Assembly (NCBI GenBank): GCA_013399875.1
Contig: VXAZ01009477.1
Span: 372,001 to 436,000, forward strand
Origin: Gymnorhina tibicen
Taxonomy: Eukaryota; Chordata; Aves; Passeriformes; Artamidae
DNA: 64,000 nt
Reading direction: 5' to 3'
Shown here: one piece after another, positions 13,540 to 26,870 of the stretch
Layout: each line of letters opens with the position of its first letter
How positions within the stretch are numbered: position 1 is the first letter of the stretch
The notes under the pieces: model-generated
Told to the model about the DNA's origin: nothing
The model's database searches: none
The model's input: the letters and a program-made list of their open reading frames with translations, nothing else
Program-made: the position numbers and the translations under genes

Positions 13540-13700
13540 AAAGAGCTCTTAGGTCATCTTGTTTTATCCTGGCCAATGTATGACTCTTCCCTTTAATATA
13601 TGCCTGAACCCTTCAGATGGGGTCATATTTTACATAACTTAAGTGATAGGTCTTCCACTACTTGCCCTAAAATATTATTTTTCTATTCTCTATATTTTTA
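13540..13700 (-). mobile_element. Ancient CR1-clade LINE remnant, antisense
   Basis: Several landmarks run in the order expected of the reverse complement of an old amniote CR1-type 3' region. They are 'agctcttaggtcatcttg', then 'gccaatgtatgactcttccc', then 'cataacttaagtgatagg', then 'tcttccactacttgccct' followed by 'aaatattatttttctatt'. In better preserved copies this reads as 'gtcatctagtccatcc' and 'aagtgatgggacttccacca' followed by 'attcca' near the end. The element is heavily diverged and clearly much older than the CR1 copies at 11.5 and 28.5 kb. Boundaries are approximate. Confidence 0.55.
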
Positions 13701-14176
13701 TGTCCATGTGAATTTGAAATCATACATTTGAAAATAAATGTATATGGTAGAGTTAACTGAACTGCTAGCATTGGAATGCTGGCATTATTCCTTATTTATG
13801 AAGAATATTTCTGGATGCAAAGACTAATACTGAAAAATAAACACAAGTGAAAGAAAACAAAATTCTCTGAAGCACCTTGTTTTGTGACAGCAATCCTCTG
13901 TAATTAGAAGCAACCAGGCAATTCTAGAAAGGCATCCTAGACCTGTTCTGCACTTTTCTCTATGCCCTAGACCTCAATGCAGATCTCAGGAGTTTGTAAC
14001 AAACTTACAGACTGCAATAAAAGATTAAATGGTACAGCAGGAGACAGAAAAGTTAAGGATATCCTCGGTGTCAAAGGCTCTTGTAAAGATAGTGTAAATA
14101 AAATTCACAGATCTCAAGAACCAGACTTATTTCCATGCTACAAGCAAGACAATCTAAATCACTCTCTTTCAAAACC
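13701..14176. other. No gene seen; AT-rich unique sequence
   Basis: Nothing recognisable. It separates an ancient LINE scrap from a younger CR1 end. Confidence 0.5.
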
Positions 14177-14218
14177 TTCTATGAACATTTCCTCAAATTC
14201 TATGAACATTTCCTCAAA
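14177..14218. repeat. Perfect 21-bp tandem duplication (two copies)
   Basis: The 21-bp unit starting ttctatgaacatttcctc and ending aaa is present twice head to tail with no mismatch (14177-14197 and 14198-14218). Perfect identity points to a recent slippage event. The length is a multiple of three, but I see no coding context. Confidence 0.95.
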
Positions 14219-14299
14219 ACTCTTTACATCTTCATTTTTTTCCTCCCCTAGACTCAAGTCCTCATGTTTGTCATTAGGTTTAGCCATCTGAATCTTCTC

Positions 14300-14458
14300 T
14301 TCCGTTGAAGTGGTCACCTGACAGAGTTTAGGAAGGATTTGGACAAAGCTCTCAGGCACATGCTGTAATTCTTGGGGCTGTCCTGTGCACAACCGGGAGT
14401 TGGACTTAATGATCCTTGTGGTTCCCTTCCAACTCAGGATCTTCTATGTTTCTGTGAT
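14300..14458 (+). mobile_element. CR1 LINE, short 3' end of a second subfamily
   Basis: The landmarks 'ggaaggatttggacaaagct', 'ctcaggcacatgctgtaatt', 'cttggggctgtcctgtgcac' and 'gagttggacttaatgatcct' come first. They are followed by 'tgtggttcccttccaactca' and 'ttctatgtttctgtgat'. Together they are the 3' end of a bird CR1 subgroup that differs from the copy at 11.5 kb: the sequence before the terminal repeat speaks of a 'lower-case cytosine-rich' end of the CR1-X/-Y type, though I cannot assign the subfamily by eye. The copy is sense, truncated, non-coding and moderately diverged. Confidence 0.85.
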
Positions 14459-17400
14459 ACAATATAAATCTCTTGAGCCTAAGTACTATTTATGCATCTG
14501 TTTTCCAGAGTTGCTTCAGAACTGCTTCATACTCTTCTTATACCTACACCCTCAGTCAGAGAGATCTGATTCTTATGGGTGAGGATATACTTGCCAATCT
14601 TCTGTTTTCTAGCTTGTCTTCTGTCTGGCCATTATCCTGATATATCTAAAGGACACAAACACCATTCCTCCTTTAACTCAAATATATTTCTTTGCATAGG
14701 TGGTCTTCCTCTTTGGGGGATTAACCATTATCTGATGCTGCTTGCTTTAACCTCTAACCCAGTCAAAATACATCACTGCTCATTATCTTTCTTGTTGTGC
14801 TCACCACCCAACTGTCACACAAACCTGTTTTCACAGATGTGATTTCTTGCTTTGTAATTTTACGCTCAACCTCAGAGCTGTTTACTTCATCATCTCCCCA
14901 AAGACCCGTACAAAGATCTTTGTTGATTTTAGCTGCATTGACAGTCCTCTGACATCCCTACATCCTATCATCTTCATTTCCTGCAACAAATCTTATATTC
15001 CATGTATTGTTGGCATGGTTTCCATTTCAGTCTTCTTCATTTTTACCATAAACAAAGCAAAACAACACATAGGTCCATGTATTTGTCTCTACAGGTTCTC
15101 ACTTCTCTATGCTGTCATGTTTGCTAATCTCCCATTTCCTTCACTTTTACTGCTTCCTGCCTCAGGCAATGGTTCACCATTACAATTGTTTTTTTGGCAA
15201 ACCCACGTTAAGATTTTTTTAAACACAATTCCTCTTTCTGATCAAATTGGAAACACAGAAGAACAGAAAGCACCAGCAAAGCAGAAAAGGAGCCGAAGGG
15301 GTCTTTGAGGATTAGGGGATTTGAACAAGTTGTTCATCACTAGGAAAATTGCAACATTTTGCTAGAGCTTGGTCCTAGCACAAATCTGCAGGAAAATAGC
15401 CTATAACATAAGCAAGAACCCACTGAGCTTTTCTTTGAAGAACAGGCATTGAAAAGACTGACAAAGCCAAGTCTGGTTTATTATGCAGTAGGGTTCCATT
15501 GTCAGGATGGAACTGAACTGCTTTTAGAGTTTAACCCTTAAGTTCACCAAATTTTGAAAATACAGCAAATCTGGTACAACAAAGGTATCCTTGCAGGTCT
15601 TCGGGGAGATTATGTCTTTGTTACTCATCTCACTCTCCAGAAAGGATAGCTCACCATGGCCCAGGAAGCTTGTAAGAGACCCTGAGCTTTATTTGTCTAA
15701 GGATTAGATAGACCCACTCTTATATAGCTCATCCTCACAACAATAACACTCACTACCTATTTTGTTGTTCACCAGAGAGGAACTTGGGAGTGTCTAGCTT
15801 AAGCTTCACTGTAAAATTAATTTATTTCTAAATTTGTTGCTATTAACTTTTTTAAGAAAATGAACCAACACACAGAAATTTATTCATGAAAACAATGACA
15901 TTTCCTGGAAATTAGGGTTACAGTAGCTAGTTAACATGATACATACATGCCCTTCACTGACATAGCTTTTAAAGATACAGAAAATATTATCTATAATCTT
16001 CCTACCCAACAACTACAAATTCACCTTTCAGATTTGAAAGAGACAACCAATGCGCAGTATTTTCCAAAGGGTAACTTTCCAAACCCTGCAAATATTAGCA
16101 TACTCTCAGCCAAATCATGACCAGTTCAGCTCTCCTTTCACCCTTCCTGGCCTCACTCCCCACCAAGGCAACATCCCTTGATGATACTCAGGGACTCCCT
16201 CTCTCCCACATCTTGCAAATCATAGCACAAGGTAACATCTGTGTGTCCATAACATACTGTTCTTCTCCAATTTATTCCTTTATGAACAGTAAAACAAAGA
16301 AGTAGCAACTTCATAAATGGAGTTAATACTTCCCAAAACGAAAAGGGAGAGTGTTTTTGCCTCAGACCTGTCAATTTAAACTTTCTCCTCAACCAGGAAA
16401 ACAATGCCACTGTAGCTTGCCTCTACCCATTTGCAGATTTTCTCTACAAACATGACATCTACAGCCTAAGAGCCTATTTATCATTTGTGCAGGGGTAGCT
16501 TTCTATCACTCTGGTAACTTAGCTCTGCTTGTAAAGATCTTTCCTTTTATTTGTTTTTAGTGCAAAGAATTTCCTGGGTTTTTTCCAAAGCAATAAATCA
16601 GTTGTCTTCCAGGAGTATTAGGAATCAGTCCACTTCAGTGTGGTCCAGTCCATTCCCATTGCAATTAACTTTTAAAGAAATAAATATAAGCCTGCATCAT
16701 TTGAAATTATGCAATTACGCTGTATCAGCAGAGTATACTATTTTTGAAATCACTGCTGCAAATAAAATTGTGTTATTCTCATGGTGAGTGAAGGCTACAG
16801 AAGTTACTTGTGTAAGTGTTGCATTTCAGTCATACTGCATTACAACCCTCTTGCCAGAAAACGAACAGAGTGAGCTCTTTTAACCATGATTCCACCCCAC
16901 AACCACATGCTTGCTGTAACAATACTCAGCTTGTGCTTGGTTGTTTTGTTGTTTGGGACTTTTTACATTTTAAAAATAATAAACATAAATTAGGCCTGAA
17001 TCTGCAAAGAACTTAGCCTCTCAACAACAGATCTGTTCAATGTCAATCAAGGTTCTCTATTAGGAATCTTTAACTGGTCCCTGAATATTCCTCTCTAACT
17101 TCAGATTGCTGTATTCAGAAATGGATTCATAATATGCATTCCTCAACCTTGATTTAAGCTTTGGTAAAATAAGTCATATAATTCTATGGTAATTTTACAT
17201 AATAGCTGGGTTCCTAAAATCCCTGCAAAAAAGTCAATTTCAATCACTTCATAACTAGGGAAAATAGAATAAGAAATAGAATAGAATAGAAAAAATAGTA
17301 AGGTGTCTTTTGCTAAATAATATTCTCTGCACAATTAACCATGACACTTAGGTACATTCAAAACAACCAATGTGCAAAACCAAAAAATGGTCTGAAAAGG

Positions 17401-17527
17401 GAGACAAAGATAACCTGTTAGAAAGAAGCCCCATCTGTACTTAATTACTTCAAGAAAAAACATAGGAAAAAGGGCAACTGCTTCAAGCTCTCACAGAAAG
17501 ATTCAGCAATGCATGGAGTTTAGCCAT
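14459..17527. other. No gene seen; contains the longest N-free open frame (chance)
   Basis: The frame 14847-15308 (plus, 153 codons) is the longest uninterrupted one in the window that has no Ns. Its translation is rich in F, I, L and S with scattered Cys, has no recognisable domain and begins next to a CR1 end, so I read it as chance openness of pyrimidine-rich DNA. Nothing else is recognised. A short (AATAG)n run lies at about 17,270-17,292. Confidence 0.5.
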
Positions 17528-17550
17528 CTTTTTTTTTTTTTATTTTTTTC
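17528..17550. repeat. T-rich homopolymer tract
   Basis: A run of T broken by a single A. It is not followed or preceded by a recognisable retrocopy, so I read it as a simple low-complexity tract rather than the tail of an antisense insertion. Confidence 0.8.
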
Positions 17551-20500
17551 ATTTCACAGCCATAGAGATACATCAATGTCTACATCTGATGGATACCTTG
17601 TATTTTTTCTCTGTTTCCACCCCATTGAGACAGCATGTTTTGTTCAGGATTTCAGTCTGCTGAAGACATGTAAATAGACATCATGGTTTCAAAAATTCCA
17701 GGAAACTGAATGTTAAGGAGGAGTAGGTTATACTAGCTCAAGGACAGCTGGACACATTAAACCATAGGATGGCTTACCAGTGTTTTTAATACATGCTCGA
17801 ATCCAAGCACTACAAGCCATCAAAAGAGATTATCTGGAGAAATGCTCAAAATCAAATTAAAAAAAAAAGGTTATTCCTTATTTAATGCACAGCTTAAATA
17901 TCTGGGGGTTTTTGCCACATGACACTTAAAATGCTAAAAGATTACATGTTCAAAAAGTAAATTAGTGGAAGAAAAACATACCACATTTAACACAACCTTT
18001 TCTAGCTTAGGGAGTCCTACTGCCACAAATGACGTGAATAGGATAAAAAGTAAGAGCCTGAATAAGACTGCTGTAGGGAAGAAACAGAGACTGCAGAGGA
18101 ATCAATGTTAAAAATTGTGCCTTGAAAGAAGAGTAAGCAGCACACTCATAAACAACAATATCTGAACAGAGAAACAGATATATCAATAATTATTCAGTGT
18201 TTATTTCTTTACAATAACAAGAGTAATTAAATTAGTGTAGGATAAGAACTGTCTCAGCAGAAGCCAAATCTCTTACAGAGCTCATGATCTTCAACAGAAG
18301 GGTTGCCAAACAGAAAGAAATTTCTGGGAAAAGGAGTTCATTCTTAGCACTTAAATAAGTTGAAAATTAATCTCTTCTCTATGAAACACTAAGAAAAGAA
18401 TTGTGTACAATGTAAACCGTACCTTGTTCTGTGCAATAAACACCTATCTTGCCAAACAAGAAGGAGTAGGTTCTTGAATTGTATGCATTTTCTTTATCTA
18501 ACAAAGTCTAGATTGTTAGACTAATGAGAGACTGAGCACTGAGTGAGTAAACCTCTTGGTCTGAGCTGATACTGTATGTTTTTACTAGTATTAAATAAAA
18601 AAAAAAATAATTTGCTAGAATTTTCCATTGGATTATTCCCCAGATAATAAAATCTTATCTAAAAGTACATTAAGTAAGAAGTAAATGAGAAGACGACCAG
18701 CAAGTGAATGGTTGAGCCTTCAGAACTTCAGGTGTGTGTGTTTTTAAATTTTGAATGTATGAATTCGGTGCAGTTTCTAATCCACTAATAAAAATTATAG
18801 ACACAAATAAAAGTATTAGGCATACAACTTTTTTGAGGCTGTCTTGCCACAGTCCTCCTCTTTCATCACAGTAACAGCGTCTTCCCCAGTATGGCTACAC
18901 TGAATGTGATGGAACTTGCCGGTCGTCATCTGCCAACCTGATGAGCTAAAATATTCCTTCCTGCTGACATGGCCAGACTTTGAAACCAACTCAAAACTGA
19001 ATAGTCATTTAAGGAGGAGGGCTTCCCACCTCCTGCAAAGGAAAGACAACTCTGTACTGGCCAGTCTGTGGGACAGCAGAGCATGTGTTAGCCAGTACAC
19101 AGCACAAAAAATAGGACATAATTTGCGGTGTAGTTAGCTAAGCTCCTGGGCATGTTCCAAACACAATGTGAACAGTAAATGATTTCCCAGCACATTTTGG
19201 TAAGAACTGAGTGCACTGGCAGAGCAGTTTATAGAATCTTGTATTGTAATTATTATGCCTATAATTTCTAGTGTTTAAAAAAATGCTGCTTGGGCACAGT
19301 TTTTAAACCCTACCAGCACATTAACTTTCATAGGAAAGTCAGTACTTCAATAAAAACATTCTTCAGGGTTAATGATACTATTTTACACAGGGACAGTGAT
19401 TCAGTTTTATAGAGAAATTAATCCAGACTGAGAATATGTTTTGGTATAGGACTATTTATTTTTACATTACATGACTCCAAAAGTGCCCCTCAGATTCTAC
19501 TGCTTGAGCTACAAATTTAAAAAAAAACAAAAACATTTGCTTATAATTTTATGGACAAAACCGTGTACTAATATATGTCTGAGGTGTTCATTTTGGGCTG
19601 AAAGCCAAATACTGTTGTATAGATGTTCTAATAACCACATTTCCCAGGAAACCGAGACCTTCGTTTTCCTAAGGCAGATCCAAGCTGTAAAGTTCATTAA
19701 GACAGAGTTCAGTGGGGATGTGCGGCGATGTGTGTGTGTGCGCACTGGCCCTGGCAATTTTAGCCTGACCTGTTTCAGACTGACAGAAAAGTCTCAAGCT
19801 AACACGTTGGCTCCAGTGTTAATATAAAGTCAAATCCAAACAACTGCAGATTTTTTGAGAGAGACTCAAGCCTAGTAATCTACTGCAGGCTTCTCTATAA
19901 TCATTCACCCTGAAACTATAAGCTGTCTCAACAAATTAAAATATAATTTTTAAACCCCAAGTCACTGTGATCGAAGTATTACTGAACTACAGATGTCTGA
20001 CCAGCTCCACACCTTGATTAATGAGCTTCTTTAGCACTTTCTGTCTCAGGGGAAACCAGAGGGAAATATGATGCTGGTCCTCTCCCCTCTTCCATTCACT
20101 CACTCACTCAGTGAGAGACTGCAAAGCCAAGGAACCTACCCCCCATCTGAAGTGTGGGACTCTTGGAGAAAAATCCTATGTCATAAGATGCTACAAAATA
20201 AATTAATGTTCAGCACATCACAGAGATATTTAAGGAAAAATTCCCACACAACTAAATGAATGCCATTTATCATTAAATGCAGTGTATTTATTTCTAGCAA
20301 TAACACAACTACTGAAAGAAATTTAGAGCAATTCTGAGGATGAAGCAGACTTTAAAAGAGATCAAACAGCCACTGAGGTGAAGGTTTCATAACTATAAAG
20401 ATGTGAAGCAACAGAGTTTCAAGCACAGCTTCCACACAAGAATCATAGGGCTTCTTTATTTTTCCTCCACAATCCAAAAAGAACAATTTCCACCTTGGAA

Positions 20501-20984
20501 CTTAGACCAATAATGAAGAACCCAAAAAATAGTTTGAGTCCTTTCAGACAGCACATGATGTTCTAGGTCCAGTAGAGATAAGGACTGAAGGCACCATTGT
20601 GTTAATTGGTGTATTATTACAGGGAAGACGCTGGGTGCCTACAGTGTGAAAACCATGGGTAGACACTTAAGAGTGTTCAGGAGTGGCCATAGCTACTCAT
20701 GTTTTAAGTGTAGTGAATGCCTAAAATGCGATTAGCTTCAGGCAGATTACTTGACTGCTAGGTGCTACCTCAGTGGTAGTACTGAGTAGGTTTAGAGTTG
20801 GGATGTAGTTTTTTAAAAAAGGGATGGAATCTGGTGGTTTTTGCATAAGAGAAGATTGGAGACCTGGGGAAGGTGTTTGCACCATTTATCTTTAAGGGCC
20901 CAAATCAGGATATAACCTCTTTAGGTTCTTTATGGTCAATAAGATGTCACAGCGCACAGTTTTCCAGTCAGGGGAATTAATTTT
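17551..20984. other. No gene seen; AT-rich unique sequence
   Basis: No gene, RNA or repeat recognised. A short (TG)n run with CpGs sits at about 19,728-19,742 and a TCAC run at about 20,095-20,112. The 118-codon plus frame at 19471-19827 is overlapped by an open frame on the other strand and has no recognisable domain. Confidence 0.5.
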
Positions 20985-21042
20985 TATACGTTGGGCTCGA
21001 TCTCAGAAGCCTTGTCCAACTTAATTGATTCAGTGATTCTCT
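20985..21042 (+). mobile_element. CR1 LINE, last ~55 bp only (old)
   Basis: The run 'acgttgggctcgatctcaga' followed by 'agccttgtccaacttaattg' and 'attcagtgattct' aligns with the CR1 terminus, which reads 'ggttggactcgatgatctta', 'aaggtcttttccaacctaaa' and 'tgattctatgattct'. Upstream bases do not continue the match convincingly, so only the extreme 3' end is supported. Short and diverged, hence moderate confidence. Confidence 0.55.
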
Positions 21043-24000
21043 TGTGTTATGACATGTCCCATGAAAATCTTCCTCACGTACACATAAACTTCTCAAGTTT
21101 AGCTTCATACTTTTAGGCTGAAGTTAAGTAGTGCAATCATTATAATGGCATTTTGAAAAAAAGTGTTTGGCCTATGGTTCATACCAGAAAAATTGTCATC
21201 CCCCAAGTGGATGCAGCAGCACAGATGACCTGGGATCCAGGAAATTTGGAATAGGAGAGGAGGAGGCTCTTTCATAACCCTGAACCTGAGGTGATATCTA
21301 CTGCAATCATCTGCTCTCATCCTCTGTTGAGGACCACAGCTCAAGGATGTTAATGGATAGGCAAAATTTTAGAGAATTGCCGTAAGAATGATTAAATTAT
21401 TGAATAATGTTCCTTCCAGGAAAAGGATAAATGACTCCATATTGTGGCTTTTAGTCAAGGATTATAGAAACTCTATTTATTTTTCTGTCCATAAAAAATG
21501 AGGAATTGATATGACCACAGCCTGTAAATAAGCACCCACATGGAAGCAGAATTTCAGCAATGAGTTGCATCTTCAGCCTAGAAGATGAAGGCATAACCCA
21601 ATGCCTGGAAGCTCAAGTGTGGCTAATTCAGGCAAGAAATAAGGCGCAAACTTTTAACAGCGAAATTTTTTTTCACTGGAACAAATTACTTCAGCTTGCA
21701 GTGGACTATCACTTTCTATGCCAGTTTCAAAATAAAGATTGAATTTTGACTAAGAGAAAGAGTATGAGAGAGAGATAGATATCGTTTAATCCAAGCACAA
21801 TTTAATTTAGGAAAGTACTATGGTGAGTTTTATAAAGAAGATCAGAGAAGATGAGTCAAATACTCCCTCATAGGTTTGAGATCTATGGTTTTATGAAATA
21901 GTGTATTGTGCATTACTACTACTCTTATTAGATTTATTTTTTAAATAATTTCATGAAAAATAACATGACAGAAATTTCCCAGATCCTGCTCAGCTGCCAG
22001 GGCAACAACCTCCTTCCCTTTTGCTCAGCCTGCACCGCAAGTGCAATCGACATCCAGGTCAGCCTCACCACCAGTCTTCACTGCTTTGCAGTTTTACTTT
22101 GTCTTGCAAAACAGCCACACTGCACGCAGGTTCTTTCCCTGAATGCTGACAACCACTGCATACTTGCTGCTAGCCCTGCAGCCCTGACAACCAAGTGTGA
22201 GGAGCAATCACCACGGTTTCTTTTCTTTCCTGACTAATTTCATTTCATCCCTCTCAAATCACAACCTCATACTCTACTGAAGGAGAGCCTCATACACATA
22301 TCTATGGCATGCATCCACTACAGCACTACTACCAGGAACATTTTGGTCATACACAAAACTTGGTTTTGGAAGCAAGGAACACCCTTTGGTTTACGTGTGC
22401 AGGGTTGTACTACAAGAAATAGCCAACTGCTCTGAAAAAAAGAAAAGACTAAAAAGAAAAGTCTTACACATTTATTTCCCTTTTTCTTGTACTAAAGTAG
22501 AAAAACGATACCTTTTCCCTTTTTTTTTTTCCCTAAATCTACTACAAGAAACTTCCTATTCTGAAGCATGGGGTCATTTAGAGCCAGAAATACTAGGTCT
22601 GTTCTAGTAGATACCTTGATTCCCAGCTTTGCAGCAAGATGTAAAAATAGTTATCTCAGACAAATTGCAAACTAGTGGTGGTTAACATCATAAAAGTAAG
22701 CCTTGAATGTGCTAAAAAAGAAAATAAGAGTAAAGACCACCATAGTTTAGAGGGAGAAGGATATTGGAAAATAAAACCACACAAATTTAAAAACCTACAG
22801 TGCATTCTCAAATATCTCTAAAACAGAGTCTAATGTAAATATATGGTAGGCCATGTCATAAAAATGTTTTATTGTATTCATAACAAGGTACTGTCAAACA
22901 CATTCTTGGCACTTCATAAATAATAAATAGTGATAACAAAACACTTTTGTGACTTCACCACATATAAGCAATGCAGCCAGTACAACCTAATGAATATAAA
23001 ATCTTTATATCTACACCTGCCATCATGTATTTTCTCTACATGTTACATCAATCTTTTTAAACAACTACCAAAACATAGATCAGATGACTATACACTGGAT
23101 ATTTTAAAATCTCTGACTTCTGGAAAATTTAATTTCCTAAGAAAAAAATTTTTAAAAGACTCCATAAAGTTAGAGGGAACTTGCTTACTGAAAAATCAGG
23201 CTGGAAAAGAATAAGCAGAAAGCAGAGAGTGTCAGTGGAAAGCCAAATTATTTCACTGGTTTAATGTGAAAAGCATAGAGAAAGCACTTAGGTTTCTTAA
23301 ATAATGTGATCACAATAAAAAAATTTGCAAACAGTAGGCAAAGGACAAAACCCATATGATTTTGATTTTTCAAATTATACAATGACTCAGTTATATAGTG
23401 TTCATTAGACTTGTAATAGCTTCTGTTCCTCCCTTGCTTTCCCTCATCTTTTCTATGTTCTTGACTTTCAGGAAAAAGCTGAGATATTTTAGTCCATCCA
23501 AATCCACGAGCTCTTTAAAAAATGAAAGTCATTGGCTCTTTGTAGCCTCTTCTGAGCACAACATTACTGTTCCAGGTTTTAGATTTCAGACTTTTCTGTC
23601 TGAAGCAGATATTTTCCATGGTCTGTGTTAGATTGATCAAATGGTTACTTTTCTCCAGGGTTTGTCAGCTGAAACCTTTACTGTAAATCATGGCCCCCTC
23701 TTCACTCTCTAAATATATCTCAAAAGACAGCAGCACTCTGGAGGTATTGCTAACAAAACTGCTGCACTAGCTCCCTTGATTTCTCTTCTAGGTAACCTCC
23801 TTAACAAGTAAATGCATAGCCATGCTCTACATTAAACATGTTTTTGTGAAAATAGATTAGCTGATTGATCAACCTACTTCTGATGGAAAAGAAAAAAAGA
23901 GAAATGAAATGCAACAAAGTTTGAAATGGAACAACAAAACAGTATAGATAAAATCCTCAAGAACTTTACTTAAGGGCATAAAATTTATTAAAGTGAATCA

Positions 24001-26569
24001 GAATACACTCCCATTATGTCTGGAATCAGGTTGCTGAACCTGGTAGCTAATTATGCTGCTTAGGGAATTTAAAAATTCTCATTATGTACCTCTTTCCTTC
24101 AGGCACGCATGGCATACCCCACTATTTTTTACACATGCCCAGAGGTTTTAGGACTTCCAAAGCATCTTTGCCAACCAAGTGCCAGAGTTTTAAAGACTGG
24201 GAAAAAGTATTGCATAGTTATTGCAGCAAAGTATTAATAGTTCTTTCTCATTAGTTACGCACTGCTCTAACATCACTGCTGCCCAAATACCCAGCCACAT
24301 GAGAAATTCCTAGCACACTACCAACTACTCATCTGAAAAGCAAAAGAAAGTAACCCTTCCTCATCTATCAGTGGCATCTGATGCCTGATTTTGCTCAGAG
24401 ATTAACTGTTTCCCTCTGGGTAGCCAACACTGAATTTTATGAGAAAGCTTACAGAAAATGCAGGACATGAGGGCTGTGTCTATATTAATTAAACAGAGTT
24501 AGTATTAGCAGAAAGTGAAACAATCTTCAGAACCAGTAATTCGTACTGGAACAGGCCCCAGCATGGTTTTGACCTGGATTTCTCCCAAATCCATGAGAAT
24601 GGTGCTGGGATTAGCATCAGCAGGGACCTATTACCCAGTCTGCACCCAGCTACGCAGTTTTGGATCTGGAGAGATGTGGATGTGCCCAGACTGTGCCACT
24701 TGTCTGCAAGGACAGAGAACATGCGTTTCCATTTACTATTCAATTTATTAGCAAGGATGTACACACCAAAACAAGTTTTCAAATAAGTGTAAGGGCTAGT
24801 GATGTGTTTGTACAAGCTTTTTGTCCAAGTACTAAACCGCCACAGGAATGTGGCAAACATCAACATTTCAGGCACTCCATTCACTTAGCCCATTCTCAAA
24901 AAATGATCAATGGGTTTATTACCAGAGAAATACATGTCTTCTGTTGAAATTACTTGGAAATATTTAATAAATATTCTAAACTTAGAAATATGGGGTTTGT
25001 TCTTGCTAATTTTCCTACCAGCCACAAGATTTTTATTTTTTTAATTTGATTGTCATGTCCTGCTATAAATACAATTGTGCAACTGCCATGGACAAGAAAT
25101 AAAAATTTCTGGATAAAAGGGCTATTTATATGATCCCAGGGCTGAGAGAGATTAGGAGAGGAGTGGTGGACTTGCAGAAGAGAAACAGAGATAGTTGGTG
25201 TTTGTGACACTGATTAGCCATCTTTCCTGTAGAAAGAGCTACATCATCTATGGAAAAAATTGATGTGTTATCACTGTCTTGTCTTAATGTTGTTTGGGTT
25301 TTTTTATTGCATGCCTTTTTTCCCAGCAATGTGGATAACTCATTTGGATTATAAATGAGTTTAGGCAGCTTAAAAGCTCCTTAATGTCTCCAGCAAAATT
25401 TTGGATAGAAAAGTGGATTAGTTCCTGTCTTACTGTATTGCAGGATAAAGAGCAAGGAAGCTTCCTGACAGGGAATTTAGTGCTTTTATACTGGATATGA
25501 GTTAATTTTTCATTTTTTATTTCATTAATGTTGACAGACAATTAACAATGACATTTTTTTCACTGGAAAAAACTTTGATCTGAGGAGAAAGAGACATTTG
25601 CTAAGATGTCTATAGAAATTAGGTCAAAATTCTTAGTACCCGCAGGAGATATAAACTTGCAGATGATTTCTAAAATAGAAGATAATAAAGTTATGTCCTG
25701 TAGAAAATTTTACACAGAAATTTCAACTTACTATGTGCATTTCTTTGTTTTACTGATGATATGATAAAGGGGATAAGTTTTGTAGTCAAGTCAATGAAAA
25801 AGTTATCACTTTTCTCATCTTCAAGGTATAACCTGACATGTTGGAAAATTTATTTTAGAATTGTGTTTTCATTTAGTTAAGGGTAAATTTCAGAACTGTG
25901 CACTGCTCATGATTAGAAAACAGGCTTCACCTCAATAAAACTACTGACACATCTGAAAAAATCTCATAACGACACTGGAGAAGAAGTTCCTATTTAAGTT
26001 AGGAGAAACCACACATCAAAATCTCATATGGATAAATGCCATTAACCACAGCCCCTCAGAGAGCAAAGCAGGAAAAGATGGGGAGATGTTGGGACTACTA
26101 CACTGGCAGAAGACTAAATACTGAAAATTTATATTAAGCAAATGTCTGAATTAATCACATCAGGTATTTTATTATTTTTGGTTACTTCTAAGAAATTTCC
26201 ACCTGAATTTCACTCTTTCTAACTGCTTTTGGAGCACATAATTTTAATAAAACTCTTGGGCCAGAAAATTAGAACATTTTGCTTATAAAAGGTCAAAATT
26301 TTCTGGCAACTTGAAATATAAGCTGACTGTCAAAATTAACTTTTCTGCAAATTTCTGTTTCGACTAATTGGTATTTTTCCAGTCAAAAAAACTTTCATCA
26401 AAATACATAAGACACACTTAAGGATTCTGAGTATGAGCAATTTTTGCCCAGCTGGTGATATTCCTGTAGTGGATAGCAGAGAAAAACTATATCCAAATCT
26501 GATGCTGCCAAATGTCTTGACAATGTAGAGAATGCATCTGCATGGGTGGTTCAGGCCATCAGTCCTTCA
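21043..26569. other. No gene seen; AT-rich unique sequence
   Basis: No supported gene. The longest frame is 131 codons on the minus strand (24489-24884). It overlaps two open plus frames and shows no recognisable domain; I treat it as chance. At 23472 a good splice-acceptor look-alike (ttcttgactttcag) precedes a plus frame open to 23631, but no convincing donor is paired with it. A purine run with GAGA repeats lies at about 21,755-21,777. Confidence 0.5.
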
Positions 26570-26870
26570 GTCACTTTCTAGAGGATACTCTCTGGGACAG
26601 GTGACGGGGCTCCCCAGGCACCCCACGGCATCCCATCTGCACTGAGCTTATCACAGTGTGGTGATCTGTACCTGTGCCAGGTAAGACTAGGAAAAGCAAG
26701 TTTCAAGTGTCTGTGGTTGTCAGGCCTGACAGCAGAGTGCAGCCCCCACCAGGTGCACATCTCTCCCTGTGTGGGGGGAAAATCAGGCCCCTGACTCTCA
26801 CCTCTGTGTGCACTTGGGTGAACTGCCAGCCAGCTCATGACTGGACTACAGGACTTTCTTGTCACCAAAT
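26570..26870. other. GC-richer patch, unassigned
   Basis: This 0.3 kb block is visibly richer in G and C than the AT-rich DNA on either side. It is open on both strands (minus 26578-26868, 96 codons; plus 26674-26919, 81 codons), which is what GC-rich non-coding DNA often does. I recognise no repeat, exon or domain. It could be a piece of an unlisted retroelement, a regulatory element or an exon of a non-coding RNA. Confidence 0.45.

Noticed and set aside
14847..15308. 153-codon open frame on the plus strand
   Set aside because: Hydrophobic, Ser/Ile/Phe-rich translation without a domain, no splice or promoter context. Pyrimidine-rich DNA gives such frames by chance.
17270..17292. (AATAG)n microsatellite
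   Set aside because: Too short and interrupted to list as a repeat feature of its own.
24489..24884. 131-codon minus frame and overlapping plus frame with a Cys-rich stretch
   Set aside because: Open in several phases at once; the Cys spacing fits no family I can name.
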